A DNA stretch of 64,000 nt from Streptomyces sp. NBC_00663 (GCF_036226885.1 NZ_CP109027.1:1984001-2048000), one strand, 5' to 3'; shown: positions 43,644 through 54,433, counted from the first letter of the stretch. Notes: a model not told the origin generated them from the sequence alone. Program-made: numbers and translations.

Positions 43644-44801
43644 TCAGGCCACCGACCCGATCCGCCCCGCCGGCGCGGACAGCGACGTCACGTCATGGTG
43701 GATCGGCGTGTGCGCCCCCGTGAGCGAGACCCCGCTCCCCCCACGCCTGTTGGCGACAATCTCCGCCCCGATCGACAACGCCGTCTCCTCCGGCGTACGT
43801 GCCCCGAGGTCCAGCCCGATCGGCGACCTCAGGCGCGCCAGCTCCAGCTCGGTCACGCCGACTTCGCGCAGGCGCTCGTTCCGGTCCAGGTGGGTCCGGC
43901 GGGAGCCCATCGCGCCCACGTACGCCACCGGAAGCCGCAACGCCAGCCGCAGCAGCGGTATGTCGAACTTCGCGTCGTGGGTCAGGACGCACAGGACCGT
44001 ACGGGCGTCGACCTCCGTCCGCTCCAGGTACTTGTGCGGCCACTCCACCACGATCTCGTCCGCCTCGGGGAAGCGGGCCTTCGTGGCGAAGACGGGCCGG
44101 GCGTCGCACACCGTGACGTGGTAGCCGAGGAACTTGCCCACCCGCACCAGCGCCGACGCGAAGTCGATCGCACCGAAGACGATCATCCGGGGGGCCGGGA
44201 CCGAGGACTCCACCAACACAGAGAGCGGTGCTCCGCAACGCGAGCCCTGCTCTCCGATCTCCAGGGTGCCCGTGCGGCCGGCGTCCAGGAACGCGCCCGC
44301 TTCCGCCGCGACCGTGCGGTCCAGTTCGGGGTGGGCGCCGAAGCCGCCGTCGTAGGCGCCGTCGGGGCGGACCAGCAGCGCCCGGCCCATCAGCTCCGCC
44401 GGGCCCGAGACCACCCGAGCCACCGCCGCCGCCTCGCCCGTCGCCGCGGCGGCGAGGCCCGCGGTGATCACCTCGCGGACCGGGTCTCCCACCCGTACCG
44501 GCGTCACCAGGATGTCGATGATGCCGCCGCAGGTCAGGCCTACCGCGAAGGCGTCGTCGTCGCTGTAGCCGAAGCGTTCCAGGACCGTCTCGCCGTCCTG
44601 CAACGCCTGTTGGCACAGCTCGTACACCGCGCCCTCCACACAGCCGCCGGAGACCGAGCCGATCGCCGTGCCGTCGGCGTCGACCGCGAGGGCGGCGCCG
44701 GGCTGGCGAGGGGCGCTGCCGCCGACCGCCACCACGGTGGCCACGGCGAAGTCGCGTCCCTGCTCGACCCACCGGTGCAGCTCTTCGGCGATGTCCAGCA
44801 T
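43644..44801 (-). CDS. xdhC: XdhC/CoxF-family molybdenum-enzyme maturation protein
   Basis: A 385-aa protein of the XdhC family, which binds molybdenum cofactor, promotes its sulfuration and inserts it into xanthine dehydrogenase. The N-terminal domain has VGGSAPRQPGAALAVDADG and SVSGGCVEGAVYE. The C-terminal Rossmann-like domain has MIVFGAIDFASALVRVGKFLGYHVTVCDARPVF. It is in the same strand as the NCS2 permease and the xanthine dehydrogenase subunit genes, consistent with a purine-catabolic operon. It is the last gene of that strand block. A good ribosome binding site (aggag) precedes the ATG at 44801. Confidence 0.92.
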   Translation of the reverse strand: MLDIAEELHRWVEQGRDFAVATVVAVGGSAPRQPGAALAVDADGTAIGSVSGGCVEGAVYELCQQALQDGETVLERFGYSDDDAFAVGLTCGGIIDILVTPVRVGDPVREVITAGLAAAATGEAAAVARVVSGPAELMGRALLVRPDGAYDGGFGAHPELDRTVAAEAGAFLDAGRTGTLEIGEQGSRCGAPLSVLVESSVPAPRMIVFGAIDFASALVRVGKFLGYHVTVCDARPVFATKARFPEADEIVVEWPHKYLERTEVDARTVLCVLTHDAKFDIPLLRLALRLPVAYVGAMGSRRTHLDRNERLREVGVTELELARLRSPIGLDLGARTPEETALSIGAEIVANRRGGSGVSLTGAHTPIHHDVTSLSAPAGRIGSVA

Positions 44802-44848
44802 CTCTCGGTCTCCTAACGGAAGTTGTGTGCAGCGACTACAGCAGGGCG

Positions 44849-46306
44849 CTAGTGCACGCCCATCCAGCTCTCAAGGGGATTGAGGGCGAAATAGACGAAG
44901 AAGATCACTGTCAGGGCCCACATGAACGCCCCGATCTCCCGCGCCTTGCCCTGGGCGACCTTGATGGCGACGTACGAGATGACACCCGCGGCGACGCCCG
45001 CCGTGATCGAGTACGTGAACGGCATGATGACGACGGTCAGGAAGACCGGGATCGCCGTCGCGCGGTCCGCCCAGTCCACGTGCCGGGCGTTCATCATCAT
45101 CATGGCGCCGATCACGACCAGGGCCGCCGCCGCCACCTCGCCCGGCACTATCGCCGTCAGCGGGGTGAAGAAGAGGCACGCCGCGAAGAACAGGCCCGTC
45201 ACCACCGACGACAGACCCGTGCGGGCGCCCTCGCCGACACCCGTCGCCGACTCCACGAACACCGTCTGGCCGGACGCTCCGGCCACGCCGCCGATCGCGC
45301 CGCCCGCACCGTCGATGAAGAGGGCCTTCGAGAGGCCCGGCATGCGGCCCTGCTCGTCGGCCAGCTTGGCCTCCGTGCCGACGCCGATGATCGTCGCCAT
45401 CGCGTCGAAGAAGCCCGCCAGGACCAGAGTGAAGACGATCATGCCGACCGTCATCGCTCCCACCTCGCCCCAGCCGCCGAACTCGACGTCGCCGAAGATC
45501 GAGAAGTCCGGCATCGAGACCGCGCTGCCGTGGAGTTCGGGGGCGCCGCTCGCCCACTGCCCGGGGTCGATCACGTCGAGGGCGTTGAGGATCACCGCCA
45601 GGACCGTGCCGCCGACGATGCCGATCAGGATCGCGCCGGGGACGCCGCGGGCCTGGAGCATGAAGATGGCGAGCAGGGTGGCGGCGAAGAGCAGGACCGG
45701 CCAGCCCGCGAGTTCACCCGTGGGACCCAGGGTCACCGGGGTCGCCTTGCCCTGATGGACGAAGCCGGCCTTGTAGAAGCCGATCAGGGCGACGAACAGG
45801 CCGATGCCCATGGTGATCGCGTGCTTGAGGGCCAGCGGGATGGCGTTCATGATCATCTCGCGCAGGCCGGTGACGACCAGCAGCATGATGATGACGCCGT
45901 ACATCACGCACATGCCCATGGCCTGCGGCCAGGTCATCTGCGGGGCGACCTGTGAGGACAGGACGCCGGAGACGGAGAGGCCGGCGGCGAGGGCGAGCGG
46001 CACCTTGCCGAAGAAGCCCATCAGCAGTGTGGTGAAGGCCGCCGCGAACGCGGTCGCGGTGATGAGGGCATTCTGGCCGAGGGTGTCCCCCGCCGCGTCC
46101 TTGCCGGACAGGATCAGGGGGTTGAGCAGGAGGATGTACGCCATCGCCATGAAGGTCGTGACGCCGCCGCGCACCTCGCGCGCGACCGTGGATCCTCTCC
46201 TGGATATGTGAAAGTACCGGTCGAGCCAGGACCGTCCGGCCGGGACGCGGGTGCCTTCTCCCGCGTCGTCGGCAACGGTCTCCGGCTCCAGTGACTGCTG
46301 GGTCAT
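44849..46306 (-). CDS. NCS2-family purine permease
   Basis: A 485-aa nucleobase transporter with about 13 membrane helices and the NCS2/AzgA-like features STVAREVRGGVTTFMAMAY, DKALFIDGAGGAIGGVAGAS and ESATGVGEGARTGL. It most likely imports hypoxanthine, guanine or xanthine by proton symport. It lies between xdhC and the molybdopterin subunit gene on the same strand, and would supply substrate to the dehydrogenase. A 228-bp gap separates it from the upstream gene, so it may have its own promoter. Confidence 0.93.
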   Translation of the reverse strand: MTQQSLEPETVADDAGEGTRVPAGRSWLDRYFHISRRGSTVAREVRGGVTTFMAMAYILLLNPLILSGKDAAGDTLGQNALITATAFAAAFTTLLMGFFGKVPLALAAGLSVSGVLSSQVAPQMTWPQAMGMCVMYGVIIMLLVVTGLREMIMNAIPLALKHAITMGIGLFVALIGFYKAGFVHQGKATPVTLGPTGELAGWPVLLFAATLLAIFMLQARGVPGAILIGIVGGTVLAVILNALDVIDPGQWASGAPELHGSAVSMPDFSIFGDVEFGGWGEVGAMTVGMIVFTLVLAGFFDAMATIIGVGTEAKLADEQGRMPGLSKALFIDGAGGAIGGVAGASGQTVFVESATGVGEGARTGLSSVVTGLFFAACLFFTPLTAIVPGEVAAAALVVIGAMMMMNARHVDWADRATAIPVFLTVVIMPFTYSITAGVAAGVISYVAIKVAQGKAREIGAFMWALTVIFFVYFALNPLESWMGVH

Positions 46307-46534
46307 GTGGGCCTACTCCCAAGGTTCACAGGGGCCCCCGTCAACCGCCTGTGCGGCTGCGGGATTTGGGAAGGTGCTTCGGCCGCACGACCCGGGGGAC
46401 GGCCCGAGACGAACGAACAGATGTGGTACAGGGACATGCTCAAGTACCGCGAGCGGTGCGGGACTTGGTGCTCCGGGCGGCGCGATGGAGGTTGTGACGT
46501 TCCCTGCGCCGCCCGGAGAGCTTCAACTGGGCGG

Positions 46535-48931
46535 TTACGCCGTGCCCGTGAGGTGTTCGGGCCTGACCGGCGTCCTGTTGAGTTCCAGCCCGGTCGCGTT
46601 CCGGATCGCCGCGAGGACGGCCGGGGTGGACGACAGGGTGGGGGCCTCGCCGATGCCACGGAGCCCGTACGGGGCGTGGTCGTCGGCGAGTTCGAGCACA
46701 TCGACGGGGATGGTCGGCGTGTCGAGGATGGTGGGGATCAGGTAGTCCGTGAAGGAGGGGTTCCTGACCTTGGCCGTCTTGGGGTCGACGATGATCTCTT
46801 CCATCACCGCGACACCGAGGCCCTGGGTGGTGCCGCCCTGGATCTGGCCGATGACGGACAGCGGGTTGAGCGCCTTGCCGACGTCCTGGGCGCAGGCCAG
46901 CTCGATGACCTTGACCAGGCCGAGTTCGGTGTCCACCTCGACGACCGCGCGGTGCGCGGCGAAGGAGTACTGGACGTGGCCGAAGCCCTGGCCGGTCCGG
47001 AGGTCGAAGGCCTCGGTCGGGCGGTGCCGCCACTCGGCCTCCACCTCGACGCTCTCGCCCTCCAGCACCTCGGCCAGGTCCGCGAGGACCTCGCCGCCGT
47101 CGGTGACGACCTTGCCGCCCTCCAGGAGGAGTTCGGCGGTGGCCCACGCCGGGTGGTACGAGCCGAACTTGCGGCGGCCGAGCTCCAGGACCTTCTCGCG
47201 GACCAGCTCGCAGGAGTTCTTGACCGCGCCGCCGGTGACGTACGTCTGCCGGGAGGCCGAGGTCGAACCGGCGCTGCCCACCTGTGTGTCGGCCGGGTGG
47301 ATGGTCACCTGCGTGACGCCCAGCTCGGTGCGGGCGATCTGCGCGTGGACGGTGACGCCGCCCTGGCCGACCTCTGCCATCGCCGTGTGGACGGTGGCCA
47401 CCGGCTCGCCGCCGACGACCTCCATACGGACCTTGGCGGTGGAGTAGTCGTCGAAGCCCTCGGAGAAGCCGACATTCTTGATGCCGACCGCGTAGCCGAC
47501 ACCGCGGACGACACCCTCGCCGTGCGTGGTGTTGGACAGACCGCCGGGCAGCTGTCGTACGTCGGCCTCCTCGCCGGCCGCGAGCCACTGCTGCTCCGGC
47601 GGGAGCGGCATCGCCTTGACGCGGCGCAGGAGTTCGGCGACCGGGGCCGGCGAGTCGACCGGCTGGCCGGTCGGCATGATCGTGCCCTGCTCCATCGCGT
47701 TGAGCTGACGGAAGGCGACCCGGTCCATGCCCACCTGGTCGGCGAGCTTGTCCATCTGCGCCTCGTAGGCGAAGCACGCCTGCACCGCGCCGAAGCCGCG
47801 CATGGCGCCGCAGGGCGGGTTGTTGGTGTAGAGGGCGATGGCCTCGATGTCGACGTCGTCGACCACGTACGGGCCGATCGAGAGGGAGGAGGCGTTGCCG
47901 ACGACCGCGGGGGACGCGGAGGCGTACGCGCCGCCGTCCAGGACGATCCGGCACTTGACGTGCGTGAGCTTGCCGTCCTTGGTCGCGCCGTGCTCGTAGT
48001 AGAGCTTCGCCGGGTGGCGGTGCACGTGGCCGAAGAAGGACTCGAAGCGGTTGTAGACGATCTTGACCGGCTTGCCGGTGCGCAGCGCCAGCAGACAGGC
48101 GTGGATCTGCATCGAGATGTCCTCGCGGCCGCCGAAGGCACCGCCGACGCCGGACAGCGTCATACGGACCTTGCTCTCGGGCAGTCCGAGGACCGGGGCG
48201 ATCTGCTTGAGGTCGCTGTGCAGCCACTGGGTGGCGATGTAGAGGTGGACGCCGCCGTCCTCGTCCGGCACCGCGAGACCCGACTCGGGACCGAGGAAGG
48301 CCTGGTCCTGCATGCCGAAGGTGTACTCGCCCTTGACGACGAAGTCGGCGCGCCGGGCGGCCTCTTCGGCGTCGCCGCGGATGATCGGCTGACGGTGCAC
48401 GATGTTGGGGTGCGGGACATGACCGATGTGGTGGTCATCGCGGCCCTCGTGGACCAGGATCGCGTCCGGCGCCGTCGCGGAGGCCTCGTCGGTGATGACG
48501 GGCAGCTCGCGGTAGTCGACCTTGATCTTGGCGGCCGCGCGGCGCGCGGTCTCCGGGTGGTCGGCGGCGACGATCGCGACCGGCTCGCCGTGGTGGCGTA
48601 CCTTGCCGTGCGCGAGGACCGGGGTGTCCTGGATCTCCAGGCCGTAGTTCTTCACGTCCGTGGGCAGGTCGTCGTACGTCATGACGGCGTAGACGCCCGG
48701 CAGGGCGAGGGCCTCGCTGGTGTCGATGGACACGATCTCGGCGTGCGCGACCGTGGAGCGCAGGATCTGGCCCCAGAGCATGTCCTCGTGCCACATGTCG
48801 GACGAGTACGCGAACTCGCCGGTGACCTTGAGGGTGCCGTCCGGGCGGAGCGTGGACTCGCCGATGCCGCCCTTGGTCTGCGAACCCTGGGTGATCTTGG
48901 TGGGCGCGCCGCTGGTGGGTTTCGTGGGCAT
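46535..48931 (-). CDS. xdhB: xanthine dehydrogenase molybdopterin-binding (large) subunit
   Basis: A 798-aa molybdopterin subunit of a three-subunit xanthine dehydrogenase. It shows the aldehyde oxidase/xanthine dehydrogenase a/b hammerhead (TLKVTGEFAYSSD, WGQILRSTVAHAEI) and the molybdopterin domain with SGVGGAFGGREDISMQIHACLLA and CGAMRGFGAVQACFAYE. The catalytic glutamate region is in the C-terminal GLRGIGEAP. The ATG at 48931 is 2 bp after the 2Fe-2S stop, giving a compact operon. The enzyme oxidises hypoxanthine or xanthine to urate. The symbol follows common usage for this subunit and naming varies between species. Confidence 0.9.
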   Translation of the reverse strand: MPTKPTSGAPTKITQGSQTKGGIGESTLRPDGTLKVTGEFAYSSDMWHEDMLWGQILRSTVAHAEIVSIDTSEALALPGVYAVMTYDDLPTDVKNYGLEIQDTPVLAHGKVRHHGEPVAIVAADHPETARRAAAKIKVDYRELPVITDEASATAPDAILVHEGRDDHHIGHVPHPNIVHRQPIIRGDAEEAARRADFVVKGEYTFGMQDQAFLGPESGLAVPDEDGGVHLYIATQWLHSDLKQIAPVLGLPESKVRMTLSGVGGAFGGREDISMQIHACLLALRTGKPVKIVYNRFESFFGHVHRHPAKLYYEHGATKDGKLTHVKCRIVLDGGAYASASPAVVGNASSLSIGPYVVDDVDIEAIALYTNNPPCGAMRGFGAVQACFAYEAQMDKLADQVGMDRVAFRQLNAMEQGTIMPTGQPVDSPAPVAELLRRVKAMPLPPEQQWLAAGEEADVRQLPGGLSNTTHGEGVVRGVGYAVGIKNVGFSEGFDDYSTAKVRMEVVGGEPVATVHTAMAEVGQGGVTVHAQIARTELGVTQVTIHPADTQVGSAGSTSASRQTYVTGGAVKNSCELVREKVLELGRRKFGSYHPAWATAELLLEGGKVVTDGGEVLADLAEVLEGESVEVEAEWRHRPTEAFDLRTGQGFGHVQYSFAAHRAVVEVDTELGLVKVIELACAQDVGKALNPLSVIGQIQGGTTQGLGVAVMEEIIVDPKTAKVRNPSFTDYLIPTILDTPTIPVDVLELADDHAPYGLRGIGEAPTLSSTPAVLAAIRNATGLELNRTPVRPEHLTGTA

Positions 48932-48933
48932 GG

Positions 48934-49517
<584 letters not shown>

Positions 49518-49518
<1 letters not shown>

Positions 49519-50408
49519 TACGCGACTCCCTCCGTGCGAGCGGCGGTGCCGCGGTACGACTCCCAGGTCCAGGTCAGCGTGCGGCGGGCCATGATGCCGA
49601 CCGCGTGGCGGCGGTAGCTCGCCGTGCCCCGGACGTCGTCGATCGGGTTGCAGGCGGCGGAGCACAGGTCCGCGAACTGCTTGGCGACCGACGGGGTGAT
49701 GATCTTTCCGTTGTCCCAGAAGCCGCCCTCTTCGAGCGCGGCGTTCAGGAACTCCTCCGCGGCCTTCGCCCGGACCGGGGTGGGGGCCGCCGAACCGATG
49801 CCGGTGCGGACCGTGCGGGTCTCGGGGTGCAGGGCCAGACCGAAGGCGCAGACCGCGATGACCATCGCGTTGCGGGTGCCGACCTTGGAGTACTGCTGCG
49901 GGCCGTCGGCCTTCTTGATGTGGACCGCGCGGATCAGCTCGTCGGGCGCGAGCGCGTTGCGCTTGACTCCGGTGTAGAAGTCGTCGATCGGGATCAGGCG
50001 CGAGCCGCGCACCGACTCGACCTCGACCTCGGCGCCGGCCGCGAGGAGCGCGGGGTGGGCGTCGCCGGCCGGGGAGGCGGTGCCGAGGTTGCCGCCGACG
50101 CCGCCGCGGTTGCGGATCTGCGGGGAGGCGACCGTGTGCGAGGCCAGGGCGAGGCCCGGCAGCTCGGCACGGAGGTTCTCCATGATGCCGGTGTACGGGA
50201 CGGAGGCGCCGAGCCGCACCGAGTCCTGGCCGACCTCCCACTCGGTGAGGTCGGTGACCCGGTTCAGGTCGAGCAGGTACTCGGGCCGCCGGTGGTCGAA
50301 GTTGATCTCGACCATCACATCGGTGCCGCCCGCAATGGGCACAGCGGTGGGGTGCTCAGCCTTGGCGGCGAGCGCCTCCTCCCAGCTGGCGGGGCGAAGG
50401 AAGTCCAT
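49518..50408 (-). CDS. xanthine dehydrogenase FAD-binding subunit
   Basis: A 296-aa FAD-binding subunit of the CoxM/XdhB-like type: start MDFLRPASWEEALAAKAEH, FAD loop VPIAGGTDVMVEINFDH, and IRNRGGVGGNLGTASPAGD for the second flavin contact. The C-terminal CO-dehydrogenase flavoprotein domain follows. It is the first gene of the xanthine dehydrogenase operon, with the PucR regulator divergent across a 367-bp gap. It would accept electrons from the Fe-S subunit and pass them to NAD+. Confidence 0.94.
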
Positions 50409-50775
50409 GACCGGCTCTCTTCTGCGTCTCGTGGGTGGTACGGATCGAGCCAGATCGTGTGCGGCGGGCCCGGCTCGTTCATGAGTTGTTCACGCGGAGT
50501 GGGGCCAGTACACAGCGACGTGCTCCGACGGGGTCAGTCACGGAAACTCTGAAGGAGTTGGCTGGTCGGGGCGGGCATCTTGTAGATTCGTATGAACGGA
50601 GGGCCTCAGTAACCTCCATGTTTTCCTGTGGAAACGCGCGACACACTGGGCGTGACCTGGGACACAGCCCGAGGGGCGGTGCGCGGAGCACACCGGCCCC
50701 ACCGGACAGGCGCCTCCCGCACAGGGGCCTCACTGTTCATCGTAGATTTCGAGACAAAGATCGGCGGCGACGAGA
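50409..50775. promoter_or_regulatory. 367-bp divergent control region between xdh operon and pucR-type gene
   Basis: This non-coding gap holds the promoters of the dehydrogenase operon and the regulator. A small inverted repeat (TTTCC-TGT-GGAAA, 50622-50634) and repeated GTTCA elements near 50478-50494 are the only visible palindromic signals and could be regulator sites. No gene is evident in it. Confidence 0.45.
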
Positions 50776-52449
50776 ATGCGGCTGCGCGCACTGCTGGACA
50801 CCGACGCGCTGGGCCTGCGGCTGCTCGGCGGCGAGGACGAGCTGGACCGCACCGTACGCGGTGTGATGACCACGGACCTGCGGGATCCGAGCCGCTATCT
50901 GTCGGGCGGCGAGCTGGTGCTCACGGGGCTGGCGTGGCGAAGGGACGCCGCCGACTCCGACGCGTTCGTGCGGATCCTGGTGCAGGCCGGGGTGGCGGCG
51001 CTGGCGGCGGGCGAGGCGGAGCTCGGCGATGTGCCGGACGACCTGGTGCAGGCCTGTACGCGCAACCGGCTGCCGCTGTTCGCGGTGCACGAGTCGGTGG
51101 CGTTCGCGACGATCACCGAGCATGTCGTACGGCAGGTCAGCGGCGAGCGGGCCGGTGACCTGGCGGCCGTGGTGGACCGGCACCGCCGGATGATGACCTC
51201 GGGCCCGGCGGGCGGCGGCCCGGACGTCGTCCTGGACCTGCTCGGCTCCGACCTGGATCTGCGGGCCTGGGTGCTGTCGCCGACCGGGCGGCTGATCGCG
51301 GGCTCCAAGACCACGGGCCCGGCGCTGCCCGCCGACATCTGCGCGAAGCTCGCGGCGGAGCATCTCGCGGCCGCCCGCACAGGCCGGCGCGGCCCGCACC
51401 GGCTGACGCTCGGCTCGACGACGTACTCGCTGTTCCCGGTCCGCAGCAGCGGACGCTCCCCGCAGGCCTCGCGGGACGTGCGCGAGACGGTGCTGTCGGA
51501 CTGGCTGCTGGCCGTCGAGGCGGACGCCGGGGACTGGCCGGAGGAGCGGCTCGACCTGCTCCAGGGCGTCACCCAGCTGATCGCGGTCGAGCGGGACCGC
51601 AGGGACGCCGCCCGCACGGTGCGGCGGCGGCTCGCCCAGGAGATCCTGGAGCTGGTCCAGACGGGCGCGGCGCCCGCCGAGATCGCCGCGCGTCTGCGCG
51701 TCGCCGCGCCGGTCCTGCTGCCCGGTCTGGGGGCGGCACCGCACTGGCAGGTCGTCGTGGCCCGCGTCGAGTGGGACGGCGGGGACATCGAGGGCGGTGT
51801 GGTCGCCCAGTCGCTGCTGGAGGAGATCCTGGTGGACCCGCTGGCCGGCGGCACCGAGCCGTCCGACCGGATCGCGGTCGCCCACACCGGCGACGAGGCC
51901 ATCGCGCTGGTCCCGCTGCCCGCGATGTCGACCGAGCACGACGGCTCCGAGACGGGCATCCTCGCCGACGTCCTGCTGGAGTCCGTACGGGACCCGCTCG
52001 CCGCCGGGCTCGACGACGACGGCCGGGTCACGCTGGGCGTCAGCGCGGCCGTGCACTCGGCGGAGGGGCTGCGCGGCGCGCTGGAGGAGGCCCGGCACGC
52101 CCGCCGGGTGGCGGCGGCCCGGCCCGGCCGGGTGTGCGCGGCGGGCCACCAGGAGCTGGCCTCGCACGTCCTGCTGCTGCCCTTCGTCCCGGACGACGTC
52201 CGCCGGGCGTTCACGGCCCGTCTTCTGGACCCCCTGCGGGACTACGACCGTCGGCACCGCGCGGAGCTGATCCCGACCCTGGAGGCGTTCCTCGACTGCG
52301 ACGGCTCCTGGACCCGCTGCGCGACCCGGCTCCACCTGCACGTCAACACACTGCGCTACCGGGTGGGGCGAATCGAGCAGTTGACGAGTCGTGACCTTTC
52401 CCGGCTGGAGGACAAGCTGGATTTCTTCCTGGCGTTGAGGATGAGCTGA
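50776..52449 (+). CDS. PucR-family transcriptional regulator
   Basis: A 557-aa regulator. The N-terminal PucR ligand-sensing domain (about 1-130; RLRALLDTDALGLRLLGGEDELDRTVRGV and VLTGLAWRRD) is followed by a GGDEF-like middle region. The C-terminal PucR HTH_30 domain has LEAFLDCDGSWTRCATRLHLHVNTLRYRVGRIEQL. PucR-family proteins activate purine catabolic genes in response to allantoin or related metabolites. Divergent placement from the xanthine dehydrogenase operon makes it the probable pathway regulator. Confidence 0.93.
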   Translation: MRLRALLDTDALGLRLLGGEDELDRTVRGVMTTDLRDPSRYLSGGELVLTGLAWRRDAADSDAFVRILVQAGVAALAAGEAELGDVPDDLVQACTRNRLPLFAVHESVAFATITEHVVRQVSGERAGDLAAVVDRHRRMMTSGPAGGGPDVVLDLLGSDLDLRAWVLSPTGRLIAGSKTTGPALPADICAKLAAEHLAAARTGRRGPHRLTLGSTTYSLFPVRSSGRSPQASRDVRETVLSDWLLAVEADAGDWPEERLDLLQGVTQLIAVERDRRDAARTVRRRLAQEILELVQTGAAPAEIAARLRVAAPVLLPGLGAAPHWQVVVARVEWDGGDIEGGVVAQSLLEEILVDPLAGGTEPSDRIAVAHTGDEAIALVPLPAMSTEHDGSETGILADVLLESVRDPLAAGLDDDGRVTLGVSAAVHSAEGLRGALEEARHARRVAAARPGRVCAAGHQELASHVLLLPFVPDDVRRAFTARLLDPLRDYDRRHRAELIPTLEAFLDCDGSWTRCATRLHLHVNTLRYRVGRIEQLTSRDLSRLEDKLDFFLALRMS

Positions 52450-52576
52450 CATCCGGCGCCGCCGGGGATCCCACGACTTTGTGAAATCCTTCACCCACCC
52501 TCTTGGCCGGGCCCCGGAATTCGTGCTGAGATGCGGCCACCACTCAACAGCTCAATGGTGTGCCGGGGAGGGCGAG

Positions 52577-53362
52577 GTGGCGTATACCGCCATGTCTGGT
52601 AACGGAACGACCCCTGACGATCCACTCCAGACCGCGGTATGGCGGCTGCGCTCACGCGCCTGCTGGGCCGACGCGGCAGCCCTGCTCCAGCCGGTGGGCG
52701 CGGACGCGGCGTTGCAGCGGGCCGCGCTGCTGGTCGAACGGTGTCTCTACACCGAGCAGGGCTGGGAGGAGGCCGAGGACGCGCTGCGCACGGCCGAGGC
52801 GCTGGCCCACACCGACGACGAGCGGGGCGCCGCCGCTTGTGAAAGAGGGCAACTTGCGTACGCGGCCACGCTGCACCAGGTCCGCGACCGGGCCGACGAG
52901 GCGCGGGCCGCGCTCGGGCGGGCGGCGGCGCTGATCGCTCCGGGGGCGCCGGGGCGGGCCCTGCTGGACTTCCGGCGCGGGCTCCTCGCCGAGAACCTCA
53001 CCCGCTCGCCGCAGGCCGCGCGGGCGGCGTACCGGCGGGCGCACGCGGGAGCGGTGGCCCACGCCGATCCCCTTCTGCTGTCCTTCACTTGGCGCCATCT
53101 CGCCGGACTCGCCCTGCGGGACGGGGAGTTGGCGGAGGCGCGGCACGGCTTCAGCGAATCGCTGCGGATCCGGGAGGAGTTGGGCTACCTGGTCGGCACC
53201 GCTCCGGCGCTGGCCTCGCTGGCCGACGCGGAGGTGGAGCCGGAGGCGTCCCGCCTCCGGGAGGAGGCACGGCGGCTGTTCCGCCTGCTGGGCGGCGTAC
53301 CGACGTGGCTGTCACGCCAGTTGGCACCACTGCCACCGGCAGCGGGGGCGGCAACGGCCTGA
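52577..53362 (+). CDS. helical-repeat (TPR-like) protein, function unknown
   Basis: A 261-aa Ala/Arg-rich soluble protein. From about residue 20 it is a series of helical hairpins (AAALLQPVGADAALQRAALLVE, EDALRTAEALAHTDDERGAAA) like tetratricopeptide or SEL1-type arrays. It has no catalytic motif and no signal peptide. The GTG at 52577 follows a gggaggg ribosome binding site; an ATG at 52592 is the alternative. It follows the PucR gene on the same strand by 127 bp. It could be a protein-interaction or regulatory factor; no partner is identifiable. Confidence 0.6.
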   Translation: MAYTAMSGNGTTPDDPLQTAVWRLRSRACWADAAALLQPVGADAALQRAALLVERCLYTEQGWEEAEDALRTAEALAHTDDERGAAACERGQLAYAATLHQVRDRADEARAALGRAAALIAPGAPGRALLDFRRGLLAENLTRSPQAARAAYRRAHAGAVAHADPLLLSFTWRHLAGLALRDGELAEARHGFSESLRIREELGYLVGTAPALASLADAEVEPEASRLREEARRLFRLLGGVPTWLSRQLAPLPPAAGAATA

Positions 53363-53426
53363 GCGGTGCGGGCGGGATGCGCCACTCGGCTCAGCCCGCC
53401 ACCCGCGAAGTGCTCCCCCGCTCGAC

Positions 53427-54302
53427 TCAGCCCACCCCCGTGAAGTGCTCCCCCACCAGCGCTCGCACCACGTCGGGAATTCCGGCGATCAACGCGTCCA
53501 GCAGGGCGGTGTGTTCCGCCGCGTCCGCGACCAGTTCGGCTCGGCCGCGTGCGGCCGGGCCGCCGGTCAGGGGCCACTGGGCGCGGCGGTGGAGGTCGTC
53601 GGCGATCTGGACCAGCTGTTCGTTGCCGGCGAGGGCGAGGACCGCGCGGTGGAAGGCGCGGTCCGACTCGGCGTACGTCGCCCGGCAGCCGGTCGACGCG
53701 GCCCGCACCGTGGCCTCGGCGACCGGTCGCAGTTCCGCCCAGCGCTCGGCCGGCACCGTACGCGCCAGCCGCAGTACGACCGGCACCTCGATCAGGGCGC
53801 GGACCTCGGCCAGTTCCGCCAGCTCCCGGGCGCCCCGCTCGACGACCCTGAAGCCGCGGTTGGGGACGACCTCGACGGCGCCCTCCAGCGCGAGCTGCTG
53901 CATGGCCTCACGGACGGGCGTCGCGGAGACGCCGAAGCGCTCGCCGAGGACGGGCGCCGAGTAGACCTCGCCGGGGATCAGCTCGCCGGTCACCAGCGCG
54001 GTGCGCAGGGCGTCGACGATCTGTCCGCGCACGGAGGCCCGCTGGACGAGGGGCCGGGCGCGGTGTTCGGCGGACACGGAGGGCGGCGACACCGGCGGCT
54101 GCTCTGCGGGGACCACGGAGGACGGCGTCGGCAAGGGGTGCTCGGCGGGCGGGCGCCCGCCCCGGGCCTTCGGTACGGCGTCGGCGGCGCGGGTGCGTTC
54201 GACCTGGGGCTCCGGCAGCGCGCCGTGGGCACGCGCCTGCGACGGCACCCGTACCGGCCCGGTGATCTCCGTCCCGGTGGAGCCCTGTGTGCCCTGCTTC
54301 AC
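53427..54302 (-). CDS. GntR-family regulator (FCD type)
   Basis: A 291-aa FadR/FCD-type GntR regulator. The first 85 residues are a Pro/Ala-rich low-complexity tail that is unusual for the family. The winged HTH is in VRGQIVDALRTALVTGELIPGEVYS and FGVSATPVREAMQQLALEGAVE. The C-terminal FCD all-helical domain begins ELAELAEVRALIEVP. It is divergent from the iron-regulated FhuF-type gene. Effector and target are unknown; a carboxylate is typical. Confidence 0.85.
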   Translation of the reverse strand: MKQGTQGSTGTEITGPVRVPSQARAHGALPEPQVERTRAADAVPKARGGRPPAEHPLPTPSSVVPAEQPPVSPPSVSAEHRARPLVQRASVRGQIVDALRTALVTGELIPGEVYSAPVLGERFGVSATPVREAMQQLALEGAVEVVPNRGFRVVERGARELAELAEVRALIEVPVVLRLARTVPAERWAELRPVAEATVRAASTGCRATYAESDRAFHRAVLALAGNEQLVQIADDLHRRAQWPLTGGPAARGRAELVADAAEHTALLDALIAGIPDVVRALVGEHFTGVG

Positions 54303-54414
54303 AAGGAGCCTCCTCCGGACGTGTCGGTACTTGGGGTCATTACGACGGGTTGCTACTCACCCGTCAAGCACCTTAGGCGCAGAAGCCGATGGTTCAAAGC
54401 GTGATGATCTTGGG

Positions 54415-54433
54415 TAAGGTTAGCCTTACCTTT
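54415..54433. promoter_or_regulatory. DmdR/IdeR-type iron box
   Basis: TAAGGTTAGCCTTACCTTT, 19 bp with inverted arms AAGGT/ACCTT, closely matches the actinobacterial iron-dependent repressor box (TTAGGTTAGSCTMACCTAA type). It lies 52 bp before the FhuF-like gene start, in the divergent promoter region, so that gene is probably repressed when iron is plentiful. Confidence 0.75.
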
